From NCBI RefSeq assembly GCF_017948265.1, contig NZ_CP072852.1:3038001-3102000 (forward strand): DNA of 64,000 nucleotides, in the 5' to 3' direction. The position numbers and the translations under genes are program-made. Below are positions 38,333 to 47,449 of this stretch, piece by piece (positions within the stretch are counted from its first letter, which is position 1; each line of letters starts with the position of its first letter). The notes beneath the pieces are model-generated. The model saw nothing but the letters and a program-made list of their open reading frames with translations. It did not search any database and was not told where the DNA came from. The DNA is from Rhodoferax sp. PAMC 29310 (lineage in GTDB: Bacteria; Pseudomonadota; Gammaproteobacteria; Burkholderiales; Burkholderiaceae_C).

Positions 38333-39193
38333 ATGAACATCTATCTACTTCAGATCATCAACGGGATCGGCATCGGCATGCTGTACTTCTTGTTGGCCGT
38401 CGGTTTGTCCATCGTTTTTGGTTTGTTACGCTTTGTCAATTTTGCCCATGGCGCCTTCTATTTACTGGGCGCGTATTTTTGCTATCAGCTGACGCAGTGG
38501 GGCGTAAGTTTCTGGTGGTCCTTGATCGTGTCGCCGCTGGCTGTCGGTGCGATTGGCTGGCTGGCTGAGAAGCTGATCCTGCGCCATGTGTATAACAAGG
38601 CCCACGAATTTCATATCGTGGTCACAGTCGGTTTGGCGTTGGTCATTCAGGAACTGGTCATCTTGCAATGGGGCCCGCTGGGTGGCAACGTACCCGTGCC
38701 CGATTTGCTTCAAGGCGTGGTGATGTGGGGCAATTTCATCTATCCCAAATACCGGCTATTTGTGATTGGTTTCACCGCAATCCTCGCCGTCCTGTTGTGG
38801 TTTGTCCTAGAAGGCACTCGGCTGGGAAGCGCCGTGCGCGCCGGCAGCGAGTCAACGGAGATGGTGTCATTGCTGGGCATTAACGTTTTTAGAATTTTCA
38901 GTCTCGTCTTTGCATTGGGTGCGGCCACAGCCGCTTTGGCAGGTGTGCTGGCTGCACCGATTCGCGGGGCTGAACCATTTATGGGGATCGAGGCGCTAGG
39001 TATTGCTTTTGTCATCGTAGTGGTCGGAGGTCTGGGAAGTTTTAGTGGCGCCTTGTTGGGGGGGCTGCTGATTGGTGTGGTGCAAAGCGTGATGAGCACA
39101 CTGTGGCCAGAAGGCGCGCGTTTGATGATTTACATCGCCATGGCAGCCATCTTGTTGCTGCGTCCCCATGGCTTGCTCGGTCGCAAGGAATAG
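38333..39193 (+). CDS. LivH-type ABC permease
   Basis: A 286-residue permease with about eight helices. The ATG at 38333 opens MNIYLLQIINGIGIGMLYFL. Family marks are GLSIVFGLLRFVNFAHGAFY near residue 27, GLALVIQELVIL, and ALGIAFVIVVVGGLGSFSGAL at the C-terminus, which is the EAA-like ATPase contact. It pairs with the LivM-type gene 4 bases downstream. Confidence 0.9.
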   Translation: MNIYLLQIINGIGIGMLYFLLAVGLSIVFGLLRFVNFAHGAFYLLGAYFCYQLTQWGVSFWWSLIVSPLAVGAIGWLAEKLILRHVYNKAHEFHIVVTVGLALVIQELVILQWGPLGGNVPVPDLLQGVVMWGNFIYPKYRLFVIGFTAILAVLLWFVLEGTRLGSAVRAGSESTEMVSLLGINVFRIFSLVFALGAATAALAGVLAAPIRGAEPFMGIEALGIAFVIVVVGGLGSFSGALLGGLLIGVVQSVMSTLWPEGARLMIYIAMAAILLLRPHGLLGRKE

Positions 39194-39197
39194 CCTC

Positions 39198-40172
39198 ATG
39201 AAAAAAAATACTCACCTTCTCTTGGCCTTGGTTGCTGTGCTGCTGATGCCCGTTTTGATGCAATCCGGCTCTTTAGCCAGCGAAGTCCTGATCTTCGGTT
39301 TGGCTGCCATGGGTTGCAACCTGTTGCTGGGATTCACTGGGCTGCTGTCATTTGGTCAAGGCATCTTCTTTGGCTTGGGCAGTTACACCATTGCACTCAC
39401 CTTGACGCGCTGGCCATTGCCGATGCCTCTGGCGCTCACCTTGGCAGTTGTCGTGGGCGCGTTAGGTGCCGCGATTGTGGGGTGGGTGGCCATTCGTCAA
39501 AAGGGGACGTATTTCGTCATGTTGACGCTGGCTTTCGCCCAGATGTTCTATTTCGTCGCCTACACCGCGACCGACATCACGGGCGGTGACAACGGGCTGC
39601 TGGACATCCCTCGCCCGAGCCTGTCCGTCTTCGGTCACGTGCTGTGGCCATTGGTCTCGCCATGGCAGTTCTACGGTTTTGTGGCCGTGATCTTCATGGC
39701 GGCGTTCTGGTTGCTGCTCAAAGTATCACGCTCAACCTTTGGGCGCACCTTGCTTGCCGTGCGTGACAACGAGGAGCGCGCAGGCGCCATTGGCTACAAC
39801 CTCAAACTACTGAAGCTGCAGGCTTTTGTGATTTCGGGCGCGGTCACCGGCTTGGCCGGTGCGCTGCACGCCATGATGACCGGCATTGCGCCACTCTCCA
39901 ATGCGGAGTACCACACCAGTGAAATGATTCTGGTCATGACCGTCATTGGAGGCACTGGCAATCTGTTTGCCTCAGTGCTGGGCTCGGCCTTCTATTTGCT
40001 GCTGGGTGATTGGCTCTCCACCTTGTGGCCGCGTTGGCTTCTGTTGCTCGGAATGGTGCTCATTGCCATCAGCTTGTGGATGCAACGTGGCCTCTGGGGC
40101 TTGGGCGAAAAGCTCTGGGGAATGGTGCGCAACAAATGGCGTTCTGTGAGTAGAAAAGGAGAACAAGCATGA
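39198..40172 (+). CDS. LivM-type ABC permease
   Basis: A 324-residue permease with the start at 39198 (MKKNTHLLLALVAVL). Typical segments are LLLGFTGLLSFGQGIFFGLG near residue 45, RQKGTYFVMLTLAFAQMFYF, TDITGGDNGLLDIPRP and MILVMTVIGGTGNLFASVLG. The stop overlaps the next ATPase start as ATGA, so translation is coupled. Confidence 0.92.
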   Translation: MKKNTHLLLALVAVLLMPVLMQSGSLASEVLIFGLAAMGCNLLLGFTGLLSFGQGIFFGLGSYTIALTLTRWPLPMPLALTLAVVVGALGAAIVGWVAIRQKGTYFVMLTLAFAQMFYFVAYTATDITGGDNGLLDIPRPSLSVFGHVLWPLVSPWQFYGFVAVIFMAAFWLLLKVSRSTFGRTLLAVRDNEERAGAIGYNLKLLKLQAFVISGAVTGLAGALHAMMTGIAPLSNAEYHTSEMILVMTVIGGTGNLFASVLGSAFYLLLGDWLSTLWPRWLLLLGMVLIAISLWMQRGLWGLGEKLWGMVRNKWRSVSRKGEQA

Positions 40173-40939
40173 GCTCGCCCATCTTGCTAGAAGCCATTGG
40201 CATCGAAAAGTACTACGGTAAGTTTGCCGCATTGGGTGGCGTGGACCTCAAGGTGCGGGCCAACACGGTGCATTCCGTGATCGGTCCGAACGGCGCGGGT
40301 AAAACAACGCTGTTTCATATGCTCACGGGTACCAAGTCTGTCAGCGGCGGTCGCATTTTATTTGACGGACACGACGTCACCAACGAGCCTGACCATCGCC
40401 GCGTGCAACGGGGCATTGCCCGCTCCTTCCAAGTCACGAGCCTGTTTCTCAGCCTGTCGGTGCGTGAGAACTTGCGACTTGCAGCGCAGGGCACGTCACC
40501 CAACACGGCTCTGAATTGCTGGCACGAACCTGAGGGCACTCGCTCACGCGCAGACATTGTTGCCAACGTGTTGGCCAAGTTAGGACTGGAGAGCTTTGCC
40601 ACGGTGCCGGCCGGTAATCTGTCCCATGGGCAACAACGCCGATTGGAAGTGGGCATGGCCCTGGCTGCGCGCCCCAAAGCCATTTTTCTGGACGAGCCGA
40701 CCTCAGGCATGGGGATTGACGACCTGGAAGACATGAAGCATTTCATTAAGAGCCTGCGCGACGAGCACACCGTGGTGCTGATCGAACACAACATGAACAT
40801 CGTGATGGATATTTCAGACACTGTGACCGTGATGCAACAAGGTCGCGTCTTAGCCGAAGGGCTTCCCCATGAAATTCGCAGCGACGACCGCGTGCGCGCC
40901 GCTTACCTGGGCAACATGATTACGGGGGGGAAAGCATGA
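40169..40939 (+). CDS. LivG-type ABC ATPase
   Basis: A 256-residue ATPase with Walker A GPNGAGKTTLFHMLTG near residue 40, signature LSHGQQRRLEVGMAL, Walker B AIFLDEPTSGMGIDDLE, and the switch histidine in VLIEHNMNIVMDISDTVTV. The LSHGQ signature is the usual form in this transporter cluster. It energises the LivHM-type channel and overlaps the following LivF-type gene by 4 bases. Confidence 0.92.
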   Translation: MSSPILLEAIGIEKYYGKFAALGGVDLKVRANTVHSVIGPNGAGKTTLFHMLTGTKSVSGGRILFDGHDVTNEPDHRRVQRGIARSFQVTSLFLSLSVRENLRLAAQGTSPNTALNCWHEPEGTRSRADIVANVLAKLGLESFATVPAGNLSHGQQRRLEVGMALAARPKAIFLDEPTSGMGIDDLEDMKHFIKSLRDEHTVVLIEHNMNIVMDISDTVTVMQQGRVLAEGLPHEIRSDDRVRAAYLGNMITGGKA

Positions 40940-41637
40940 TTTTGGACATAGAAAACGGCCACGCCCATTACGGCAAAAGCCATGTGCTGCAGGGCGTCAC
41001 CTTGCAGGTCAACGAAGGTGAACTGGTCACACTGCTGGGGCGCAACGGCGCCGGTAAAACCACCACCCTCAAGTGCATTGTGGGCGTGCTGCCGCCAACA
41101 CAGGGCGGCATTCGGTTTTGCGGGCAAGCCATTGCAGGCCTACCCTCACACCTCATTGCCCAGCGCGGCATTTGCCTGGTGCCAGAGAGCCGAGGCATCT
41201 TCAAGTTGCTCACAGTGGAAGAAAACTTGCTCTTGGGTCAGCGCAAAAGTTCGCCTTGGCAACTCGACGACGTGTACCGAATCTTTCCTCGCCTCAAGGA
41301 GCGTCGCAAAAACGGCGGCGCTCAACTCTCAGGGGGTGAGCAACAAATGCTGGCCATTGGGCGCGCCTTGATGAATGACCCGAAGTTGCTCATGCTGGAC
41401 GAGCCGGTGGAGGGTCTGGCCCCCGTGATCGTGGAAGAAATTGTGGCGCAGCTCAAGACCATCAAGGCGGCGGGCGTGGCCATCTTGCTGGTGGAACAGA
41501 ATTTGGAAGTTTGCACGCAACTGGCGGATCGGCATTACATCATCGAGCAAGGCGCCATTGTTTACAGCGCAGACAACGCTACCTTTTTAGGGGATGTGGC
41601 CGTCAAGGACCGATACCTGGGTGTTGGTTTGGTTTAA
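40936..41637 (+). CDS. LivF-type ABC ATPase
   Basis: A 233-residue second ATPase of the importer: Walker A GRNGAGKTTTLKCIVG near residue 35, LVPESRGIFKLLTVEENLLLG, signature LSGGEQQMLAIGRAL, and LMLDEPVEGLAPVIVEEI. Complete and of typical length. The M81 peptidase gene follows 29 bases later, so the importer and the peptidase are probably one transcript. Confidence 0.92.
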   Translation: MILDIENGHAHYGKSHVLQGVTLQVNEGELVTLLGRNGAGKTTTLKCIVGVLPPTQGGIRFCGQAIAGLPSHLIAQRGICLVPESRGIFKLLTVEENLLLGQRKSSPWQLDDVYRIFPRLKERRKNGGAQLSGGEQQMLAIGRALMNDPKLLMLDEPVEGLAPVIVEEIVAQLKTIKAAGVAILLVEQNLEVCTQLADRHYIIEQGAIVYSADNATFLGDVAVKDRYLGVGLV

Positions 41638-41666
41638 TTTGAGAAGAGATGAAATTGGAGACACAC

Positions 41667-43139
41667 ATGAAGATTTTGATTGCTCGGTTGAACCACGAAA
41701 CCAACACCTTCTCGCCCGTGCCCACGCCGCTGCAAGCCTTTTCCCCCACGTATGGTGAGGCAGCCTACCGCGACAACTTTGGCATGCGCACCGCCATGGC
41801 GGCTTTCATTGATTTGGCAAAAATTGCCGGTGCCACGCTGATAACGCCGCTCTCCGCCATGGCCAACCCCAGTGGCCCCGCGCAAGCACAGGCTTACGAC
41901 GAACTTACGGAGTGCATCGTGAGCGCGGCGCCTGGATGCGACGCCATTCTGCTCGACCTGCATGGCGCCATGGTCGCCGAAAACAGCACCGACGGTGAAG
42001 GTGACTTGCTGGCACGCGTGCGTGCCGCCGCGCCGGGCGTGCCCATTGGCGTGGCGCTGGACCTGCATGGCAACATCACCCAAAAGATCATAGACAACGC
42101 GGATGTGGTGGTGGGTTTTAAAACCTACCCTCACGTGGACATGTACGAAACGGGCGAACATGCGGGTCGCCTGCTGCTGGCGATGCTGCAAGGCAAAGCG
42201 CGCTACACCGTGCGCTGGCACCAGCTACCCCTCATGAGTCATACCCTGCGCAGCACCACCCTCAACGGTGCCATGCAACGTGCGGTGCAAGCCGCCACGG
42301 CGGCCGAGTGCGTCAACGTGCCTGCCGTGACCGTCTTCGCCGGCTTTTCTTTGGCGGATATTGAAGCGCCCTGCGTCAGCGTGGTTGTAACCAGCGCGGC
42401 CACGCCACAAGGGGTGATTGAAGCGCAAGCCGTCGCGGATCAAATCGCGAAACAAATCTGGGCCGACCGTACAGAGTTTGTGTATGACAGCGAGCCACTG
42501 GTCAGTTCGATGGAACGGGCGCAGGCGTTGGCCGTGGGAGCCAGTCAACCCGTGCTGCTGCTAGACCACAGCGACAACTGCATGTCTGGCGGCACCTGCG
42601 ACACCATGGATGTTCTGCAGGCGGCACTGGCGCAGGGGTTGCAAGACATTGCCGTGGGCCCGCTGTGCGACCCCGAGGCGGTTGATACCTTGATTCAAGC
42701 CGGCATGGGTGCAGAGGTCAGCCTCGCCTTAGGCAACAAAGTGGCGTTGACGCAGTTGGGCATTGTCAAACAACCCATGGTGGTACGAGGCACGGTGCGC
42801 GCCATCAGCGACGGCGCATACACCGTGACCGGGCCCATCTACACCGGCCAACGCTGCACCATGGGCCGCACCGTGCTGTTCGACATTGGCACGGCGCAGA
42901 TTGTGGTGACTGAGCGCCCTCACGAACCCTGGGACCTTGGCGTCTTTCAATGCGTCAGCTTAGACCCGAGCGCGCATCACTTTGTTTTATTGAAATCGCG
43001 CATGTACTGCCGCCCCGTCTTTGAGCCCCTCGCACACGCCTTGGTTGAGTGCGACAGCGCGGGCGTGACCAGCTCGGATTACTCGCTGTTTCCGTTTGTC
43101 CACGTGAAACGCCCGGTGTTCCCCCTGGATCAACTTTGA
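41667..43139 (+). CDS. M81 family metallopeptidase (MlrC-like)
   Basis: A 490-residue protein of the MlrC family, named after the enzyme that finishes degradation of linearised microcystin. Marks are KILIARLNHETNTFSPVPTP at the start, LLDLHGAMVAENSTDGEGDL near residue 95, ALDLHGNIT and DHSDNCMSGGTCDTMDVLQA, the zinc-site and substrate regions of the family. The ATG at 41667 fits the family start; an ATG at 41649 adds six residues. Most MlrC proteins in Burkholderiales sit with ABC importers and have unknown natural substrates, so cleavage of a peptide or cyclic-amide compound imported here is inferred. Confidence 0.85.
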   Translation: MKILIARLNHETNTFSPVPTPLQAFSPTYGEAAYRDNFGMRTAMAAFIDLAKIAGATLITPLSAMANPSGPAQAQAYDELTECIVSAAPGCDAILLDLHGAMVAENSTDGEGDLLARVRAAAPGVPIGVALDLHGNITQKIIDNADVVVGFKTYPHVDMYETGEHAGRLLLAMLQGKARYTVRWHQLPLMSHTLRSTTLNGAMQRAVQAATAAECVNVPAVTVFAGFSLADIEAPCVSVVVTSAATPQGVIEAQAVADQIAKQIWADRTEFVYDSEPLVSSMERAQALAVGASQPVLLLDHSDNCMSGGTCDTMDVLQAALAQGLQDIAVGPLCDPEAVDTLIQAGMGAEVSLALGNKVALTQLGIVKQPMVVRGTVRAISDGAYTVTGPIYTGQRCTMGRTVLFDIGTAQIVVTERPHEPWDLGVFQCVSLDPSAHHFVLLKSRMYCRPVFEPLAHALVECDSAGVTSSDYSLFPFVHVKRPVFPLDQL

Positions 43140-43170
43140 CTTTCATTTTGCAACTGCCGACAAGGTCACC

Positions 43171-44430
43171 ATGAACACAGCCATCACCCCCGGCATCGAC
43201 ACCCTGCGCATCAACGGCGAACGCCTGTGGGCCTCGCTCATGGAGCTGGCCCAGATTGGTGCCACGCCCAAAGGCGGTGTCTGCCGCTTAACCCTCACCG
43301 ACCTGGACAAACAGGGCCGCGACCTTGTCTTGCGCTGGGCGAAAGAGGCCGGCATGACCGTCACCATCGACAAAATCGGCAACGGCTTCATGCGCCGCGC
43401 CGGACGCAACAACAGCCTGCCCCCCATCATGACGGGCAGCCACATCGACACGCAACCCACCGGGGGCAAGTTTGACGGCAACTACGGCGTCTTGGCAGGC
43501 ATTGAGGTGGTGCGCACGCTCAATGACCACGGCATTGAGACTGAAGCGCCGATTGAAGTGGCCTTCTGGACCAACGAAGAGGGTTCGCGCTTTGTGCCGG
43601 TGATGATGGGCTCGGGCGTGTTCGCCAAAGCCTTCTCGCTGGAAACCGCTTACGCCGCCACCGACACCGAAGGTAAGTCGGTGGGTGACGAGCTGAAGCG
43701 CATTGGCTACATCGGCGACCAAGAGCCGGGCGACCACCCGATTGGTGCTTACTTTGAGACCCACATCGAGCAAGGCCCGGTGCTGGAAGACAACGATGTC
43801 ACCATTGGCGTGGTCAGTGGTGTGCTCGGCATTCGCTGGTTCGACTGCACCGTCACCGGCATGGAAGCCCATGCCGGCCCTACCCCCATGGCACTGCGCA
43901 AAGACGCGCTGCAGTTGGCCACCCACATCATGCAAGAGACGGTCGCTGCCGCGCTGCGTCACGCACCGCATGGCCGGGGCACGGTGGGTATGGTGCAGGT
44001 GTTTCCCAACAGCCGTAATGTGATTCCAGGTCGGGTCAAATTCAGCATTGATCTGCGCAACGCCACCGATGCGCTGGTGGACCAGATGGCCGACGAGGTG
44101 AAAGCCTTTGCCGCCAAGCTGTCCAAAGAGACGGGGATGGAGGTGAAGATTGAGCCGTCATCGAGCTACTCCGCCATCAGTTTTCACAAAGACTGCGTGG
44201 ACGCCGTGGCCCGTGCCGCCAAAAAGCTGGGTTACTCCAACATGCCCGCCGTCTCCGGCGCCGGACACGACGCGGTCTACATGGCCAGCCTCGCACCCGC
44301 CGGTATGATCTTCATCCCGTGCAAGGACGGCATCAGCCACAACGAGATTGAAGACGCCAAGCCCGAGCACATCACGGCCGGGTGCAATGTGCTGCTGCAT
44401 GCGATGCTGGAGCGGGCCAAGGTGGTGTGA
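43171..44430 (+). CDS. Zn-dependent carbamoyl-amide hydrolase, copy 2
   Basis: A 419-residue near-duplicate of the protein at 26480, with the same metal motifs (GSHIDTQPTGGKFDG, NEEGSRFVP, ETHIEQGP, GAGHDAVYMA). Differences cluster at the first nine codons, in a 57-base patch near residues 110-132, around the SLAPAGM segment near residue 370 and at the last codons. The long blocks between look identical, synonymous sites included. It ends the operon that begins with the Cache kinase, so the same enzyme activity serves two operons with different importers. Confidence 0.9.
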   Translation: MNTAITPGIDTLRINGERLWASLMELAQIGATPKGGVCRLTLTDLDKQGRDLVLRWAKEAGMTVTIDKIGNGFMRRAGRNNSLPPIMTGSHIDTQPTGGKFDGNYGVLAGIEVVRTLNDHGIETEAPIEVAFWTNEEGSRFVPVMMGSGVFAKAFSLETAYAATDTEGKSVGDELKRIGYIGDQEPGDHPIGAYFETHIEQGPVLEDNDVTIGVVSGVLGIRWFDCTVTGMEAHAGPTPMALRKDALQLATHIMQETVAAALRHAPHGRGTVGMVQVFPNSRNVIPGRVKFSIDLRNATDALVDQMADEVKAFAAKLSKETGMEVKIEPSSSYSAISFHKDCVDAVARAAKKLGYSNMPAVSGAGHDAVYMASLAPAGMIFIPCKDGISHNEIEDAKPEHITAGCNVLLHAMLERAKVV

Positions 44431-44490
44431 CCGATACAAAGAAAGGAATGAACTCTATTGGTCTCTAGCCGTTTACCCACAGGCGTTTTT

Positions 44491-44530
44491 CGCTCCTAAT
44501 TCAGGAGCTAATAGCAACAACAAGAGCTAC
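44491..44530. repeat. short inverted repeat / dispersed repeat remnant
   Basis: GCTCCT, AATTC, AGGAGC followed by TAATAGC lies between the convergent hydrolase copy 2 and MYG1 genes. It resembles an arm of the dispersed repeats and could end transcription weakly. Confidence 0.35.
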
Positions 44531-45501
44531 GCTAACGCCAGCTCCGCCATCTTCACCGCGCCCTCAAAACTGCGGGCACCGCCAATGAAGAGGTTGAGGT
44601 GGCAGAACACGCTGTCTGGCACGCCGTTCACGGCGGCCAACTCACCGTCGCGCAGGCCGGACCAGCTCTCGGGCAGGTCCAGGCGGGCGGAGAAGGAGCC
44701 TGACTCAACCGGCACGGTCTTGATTTGATACTGGCTGCCCTCCGAGTCGGGGTAGATCACGAACATCACCTCGGGCATTTCGTCGACCACCACACGGGTC
44801 CAGGGCATGCCGCCCTCGGCCAGATGCAGGACGCGGCCTTCCAGCAGACGGGGCGCGTTGCGTACGGTGTCCATGGCGCGAATCTGGGCAATATTTTTGC
44901 TGATGGCGTGGTCCAGAAACTTGCGCGTGATGGCAATCGCCTCGCGAAAGCGGGTTTCCAGCAGCTGCGCTTTGGCGGCACCGTCCAGGCCCTGTTCTTC
45001 CAGCCAGTGGGTGTTGAGCTGGGCGATGAGGGAAGAGAGACCGAAGATGCCGGGGGAAACATCGGCTTGGCCTGTGTCAACCAAGTCCATGTACTGCACC
45101 AGTGAGTGGTCAATGGAGCGCACCACGCTGGCCACCGCCGCCTCGTCCAGGGGTTGGCTGTGGCTGGCCGCCCAGGCTTGAACATAAGCGTCACCATAGG
45201 CGGACCACACCAAGCCGGCGCTGGCGTAGCCCACGCCGGGAACGGTTTTTCCGTCCACTTCATGACTTGGACGGGCGCCCTCAAAGCCGCGTTGATGGTG
45301 ATCAAAGCGGCCGGTGGCAGCGTCCCAGGTGCCGCCCACGTCGACCACAAAGTCAGCGGCCTCGATCAGCTCATGCTTGCGGGTGCGGATGAGCGTGTGT
45401 GACGGGAAAACCCCCATCAAAACGCCAACGCCGAAAACGTCGTCAGCATGAAAAGTGCCACTGTGGGTGGTGATGTTGATAATTTTGGTGGTGTCAGTCA
45501 T
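44527..45501 (-). CDS. MYG1 family protein (DHH-like metal-dependent hydrolase)
   Basis: A 324-residue protein of the MYG1/UPF0160 family. Conserved marks are ITTHSGTFHADDVFGVGVL near residue 10 (the HADD motif), DVGGTWDAATGRFDHHQRGF near 55 (the DHH-type motif), and YPDSEGSQYQIKTVPVESGSF in the C-terminal half. Eukaryotic MYG1 is a 3'-5' RNA exonuclease; bacterial function is not established. It is a monocistronic minus-strand gene with a 234-base upstream gap. Confidence 0.9.
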   Translation of the reverse strand: MTDTTKIINITTHSGTFHADDVFGVGVLMGVFPSHTLIRTRKHELIEAADFVVDVGGTWDAATGRFDHHQRGFEGARPSHEVDGKTVPGVGYASAGLVWSAYGDAYVQAWAASHSQPLDEAAVASVVRSIDHSLVQYMDLVDTGQADVSPGIFGLSSLIAQLNTHWLEEQGLDGAAKAQLLETRFREAIAITRKFLDHAISKNIAQIRAMDTVRNAPRLLEGRVLHLAEGGMPWTRVVVDEMPEVMFVIYPDSEGSQYQIKTVPVESGSFSARLDLPESWSGLRDGELAAVNGVPDSVFCHLNLFIGGARSFEGAVKMAELALA

Positions 45502-45735
45502 GCGGGGATTTTAAGGAGGCGAGATCCCGAGCGTATGAACGGGGTCGCGTGATCAACTCAGGAGTCTTCAGCCAAATCGACTCGTGCCCCTTGTACGTCC
45601 TACACAAAACGCTTCCAAATCAATAGCGAGTTAAGGCATTCCACGACTGATTGCCATACGCCGCAACAAGCGGGCCAAGCGCCGTGGGTTTTGCACACCC
45701 GCGGCAACCACTGGCCATTCAGCCCTCAAAGGTCA
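45502..45735. other. 234-base gap between MYG1 and dienelactone hydrolase genes
   Basis: No gene is seen. The part next to 45501 should contain the MYG1 promoter. AAATCAATAGCGAG near 45620 again resembles the dispersed repeat core. Confidence 0.35.
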
Positions 45736-46425
45736 TCAACCCAGATGATGACCAAAAAACCGCAGCGTGCGGTCCCAGGCCTGCTGGGCCCACACCGGGT
45801 CATATTGCGTGGCGGGAATGCGACCTGGCCCGACGGCGGTCTCATTGGCGAAAGCGTGGTGGGCGAGGTAGCGGTGAAAGTCGAAGACCGTGCCAGCGTC
45901 TCTCAGTTTGGCCTCCAGCGCGTCCACCGTGTCAATTTTGAAGAACTCGGCTTGCGTTGCCCAATGCGCTTGCAAGGGCGCGCGGATTTTGCTGGCGTCG
46001 ATGTATTCCAGCGGCGGGCAGCCGTACCAGACCACGCCGGCATCAATTTCGGGCGACTGGGTGAGCGCCAACAACGTCAGCGCGCCGCCCATGCAAAACC
46101 CGGTGACGCCGACCTTGGGCGCGCGGGTTTTGAGGAACTGCACCGCACCCCGTATGTCTTCCGAGGCGGCGTCGGCAAAGTCCAGCCCGGTCATCAAATG
46201 GTGGGCCTCTTCGGCCTCCAGGGTGGATTGGCCGCGGTACAGATCGGGCACCAGCGCCTGGTAGCCGGCGCTGGCCAGGCGGTCGGCCACGCCTTTGATC
46301 TGTGCATTCAAACCCCACCACTCCTGGATCACCACCACAGCGGGTGCGCTACGGGCCTGCGCAGGCTCGGCGAGATAGCCCAGAACGGTTTTTCCGTCAG
46401 GTCGTTGATAACTAACCATGGATGC
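45736..46425 (-). CDS. dienelactone hydrolase family protein
   Basis: A 229-residue alpha/beta hydrolase with a cysteine nucleophile in VTGFCMGGALTL near residue 110, typical of dienelactone hydrolases rather than serine esterases; VVIQEWWGLN near residue 33 is the other family hallmark. The ATG at 46425 has GGAG 9 bases upstream; ATGs at 46431 and 46470 are alternatives. No aromatic ring-cleavage genes are adjacent, so the substrate is unknown. It may be co-transcribed with the CBS gene upstream (46483). Confidence 0.87.
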   Translation of the reverse strand, partial: ASMVSYQRPDGKTVLGYLAEPAQARSAPAVVVIQEWWGLNAQIKGVADRLASAGYQALVPDLYRGQSTLEAEEAHHLMTGLDFADAASEDIRGAVQFLKTRAPKVGVTGFCMGGALTLLALTQSPEIDAGVVWYGCPPLEYIDASKIRAPLQAHWATQAEFFKIDTVDALEAKLRDAGTVFDFHRYLAHHAFANETAVGPGRIPATQYDPVWAQQAWDRTLRFFGHHLG

Positions 46426-46482
46426 CATTTGCATTGTCTCCGGTTGATTGGTGGCAGTAAGGCCCGCCACGTGTCGCGTTCG

Positions 46483-47082
46483 TTAAATGCCCGCGATCAC
46501 GGCCTCGATCTCGGCAAAGGTGCGGGCGATTTCATGAGTGTGCAGCGGCACGCCGAGTTGGCGCGCAATTTGGGAGACCGAGAAGATGCCCAGCAACACT
46601 TGCTGACCCTCCGGGCTTTTGCCAACGACCAGGGCATGAGCGCGGCCATCGGCCTTGAGGGTGGCCACAATGTCACCGACCACGGCGTGCTTGACGTCGT
46701 TAATGGCCAGCGCTTCCATTTTGTCCACAGGCACCATGACGTCTGCAATGCGCAAATCGCCTCGTTGGCAGCGGCGTTTTTGGGCCGTCAGCACCGGTTT
46801 TTCGCCCAGCACGTCGACGGAGGTGGCTACGCCAACAATGCGGTTGTGCTCACCGACTACCAGCAACAAACGCACACCCCGTGCCAACATTGAACGGTTG
46901 GCACCATCCAGCGTGGCTTCAGCAAAAATGGTGGCTGAGGGCACCTTGGACAGGTCGGTCATGGCGTCAGTCGCAGGGGACTCAACGGTGACGTGGGGGG
47001 GATTGAACGCCCCCATCAAGTAGCAACCGCTTGAAGAAATCTGGGCTTGCGCCAGAGGACGGAAGGTGGTGGTCTCGCTCAT
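46483..47082 (-). CDS. two-CBS-domain protein
   Basis: A 199-residue cytosolic protein. One CBS domain spans about residues 55-95 (GVRLLLVVGEHNRIVGVATS) and the second about 115-175 (RIADVMVPVDKMEAL, then AHALVVGKSPEGQQVLLGIF). CBS pairs bind adenosine nucleotides and act as energy or redox sensors. No catalytic domain is attached. It lies 57 bases upstream of the dienelactone hydrolase gene on the same strand. Confidence 0.85.
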   Translation of the reverse strand: MSETTTFRPLAQAQISSSGCYLMGAFNPPHVTVESPATDAMTDLSKVPSATIFAEATLDGANRSMLARGVRLLLVVGEHNRIVGVATSVDVLGEKPVLTAQKRRCQRGDLRIADVMVPVDKMEALAINDVKHAVVGDIVATLKADGRAHALVVGKSPEGQQVLLGIFSVSQIARQLGVPLHTHEIARTFAEIEAVIAGI

Positions 47083-47449
47083 GTTTCGCCTTGGTTTGTA
47101 AAGTCAGACAAATGGTAGTACCAATCCGTCCGCAAGCAAACCCCGTAAGCCCGGCGCGGGTCGTCTTTACCTCCCATTCACATAGGCAGGCGCGACACGG
47201 GCCGGGTAATCCCGCCGCCGATCCAGGCCAGCGCGCCAGGGGGTCATCCGCCAAGCGCTTGAGGCCGTCGTTGGACTGGTTGGCCCCGGTCACGCCCAGA
47301 CAGCTTAACTCTTCGGCCAATGCCAAGCCTTTGCCCGACGGGAACAAGATGGCGACTTTGAGGCGGGTCACAAGGCCGAGCTTCTTGTGTTCATTTATTC
47401 AGCAGATCGGGCCAGACCCTCATCAATGAAGAACAAGCCACTCCGAAAA
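47083..47449. other. 367-base gap with no confirmed gene
   Basis: A minus-strand frame from 47371 starts TRLKVAILFPSGKGLALAEE and has plausible codon use for about 60 residues, but then runs on without features through the CBS gene start in another frame. It may be a remnant of a small gene. The gap should also hold the CBS gene promoter. Confidence 0.35.

Noticed and set aside
45691..46893. 400-residue plus-strand frame over the dienelactone hydrolase and CBS genes
   Set aside because: It covers two convincing minus-strand genes and has shadow-type composition.
46982..47371. 129-residue minus-strand frame before the CBS gene
   Set aside because: Only its first 60 residues look protein-like and it runs into the CBS gene in another frame; kept as a possible remnant in the gap entry.
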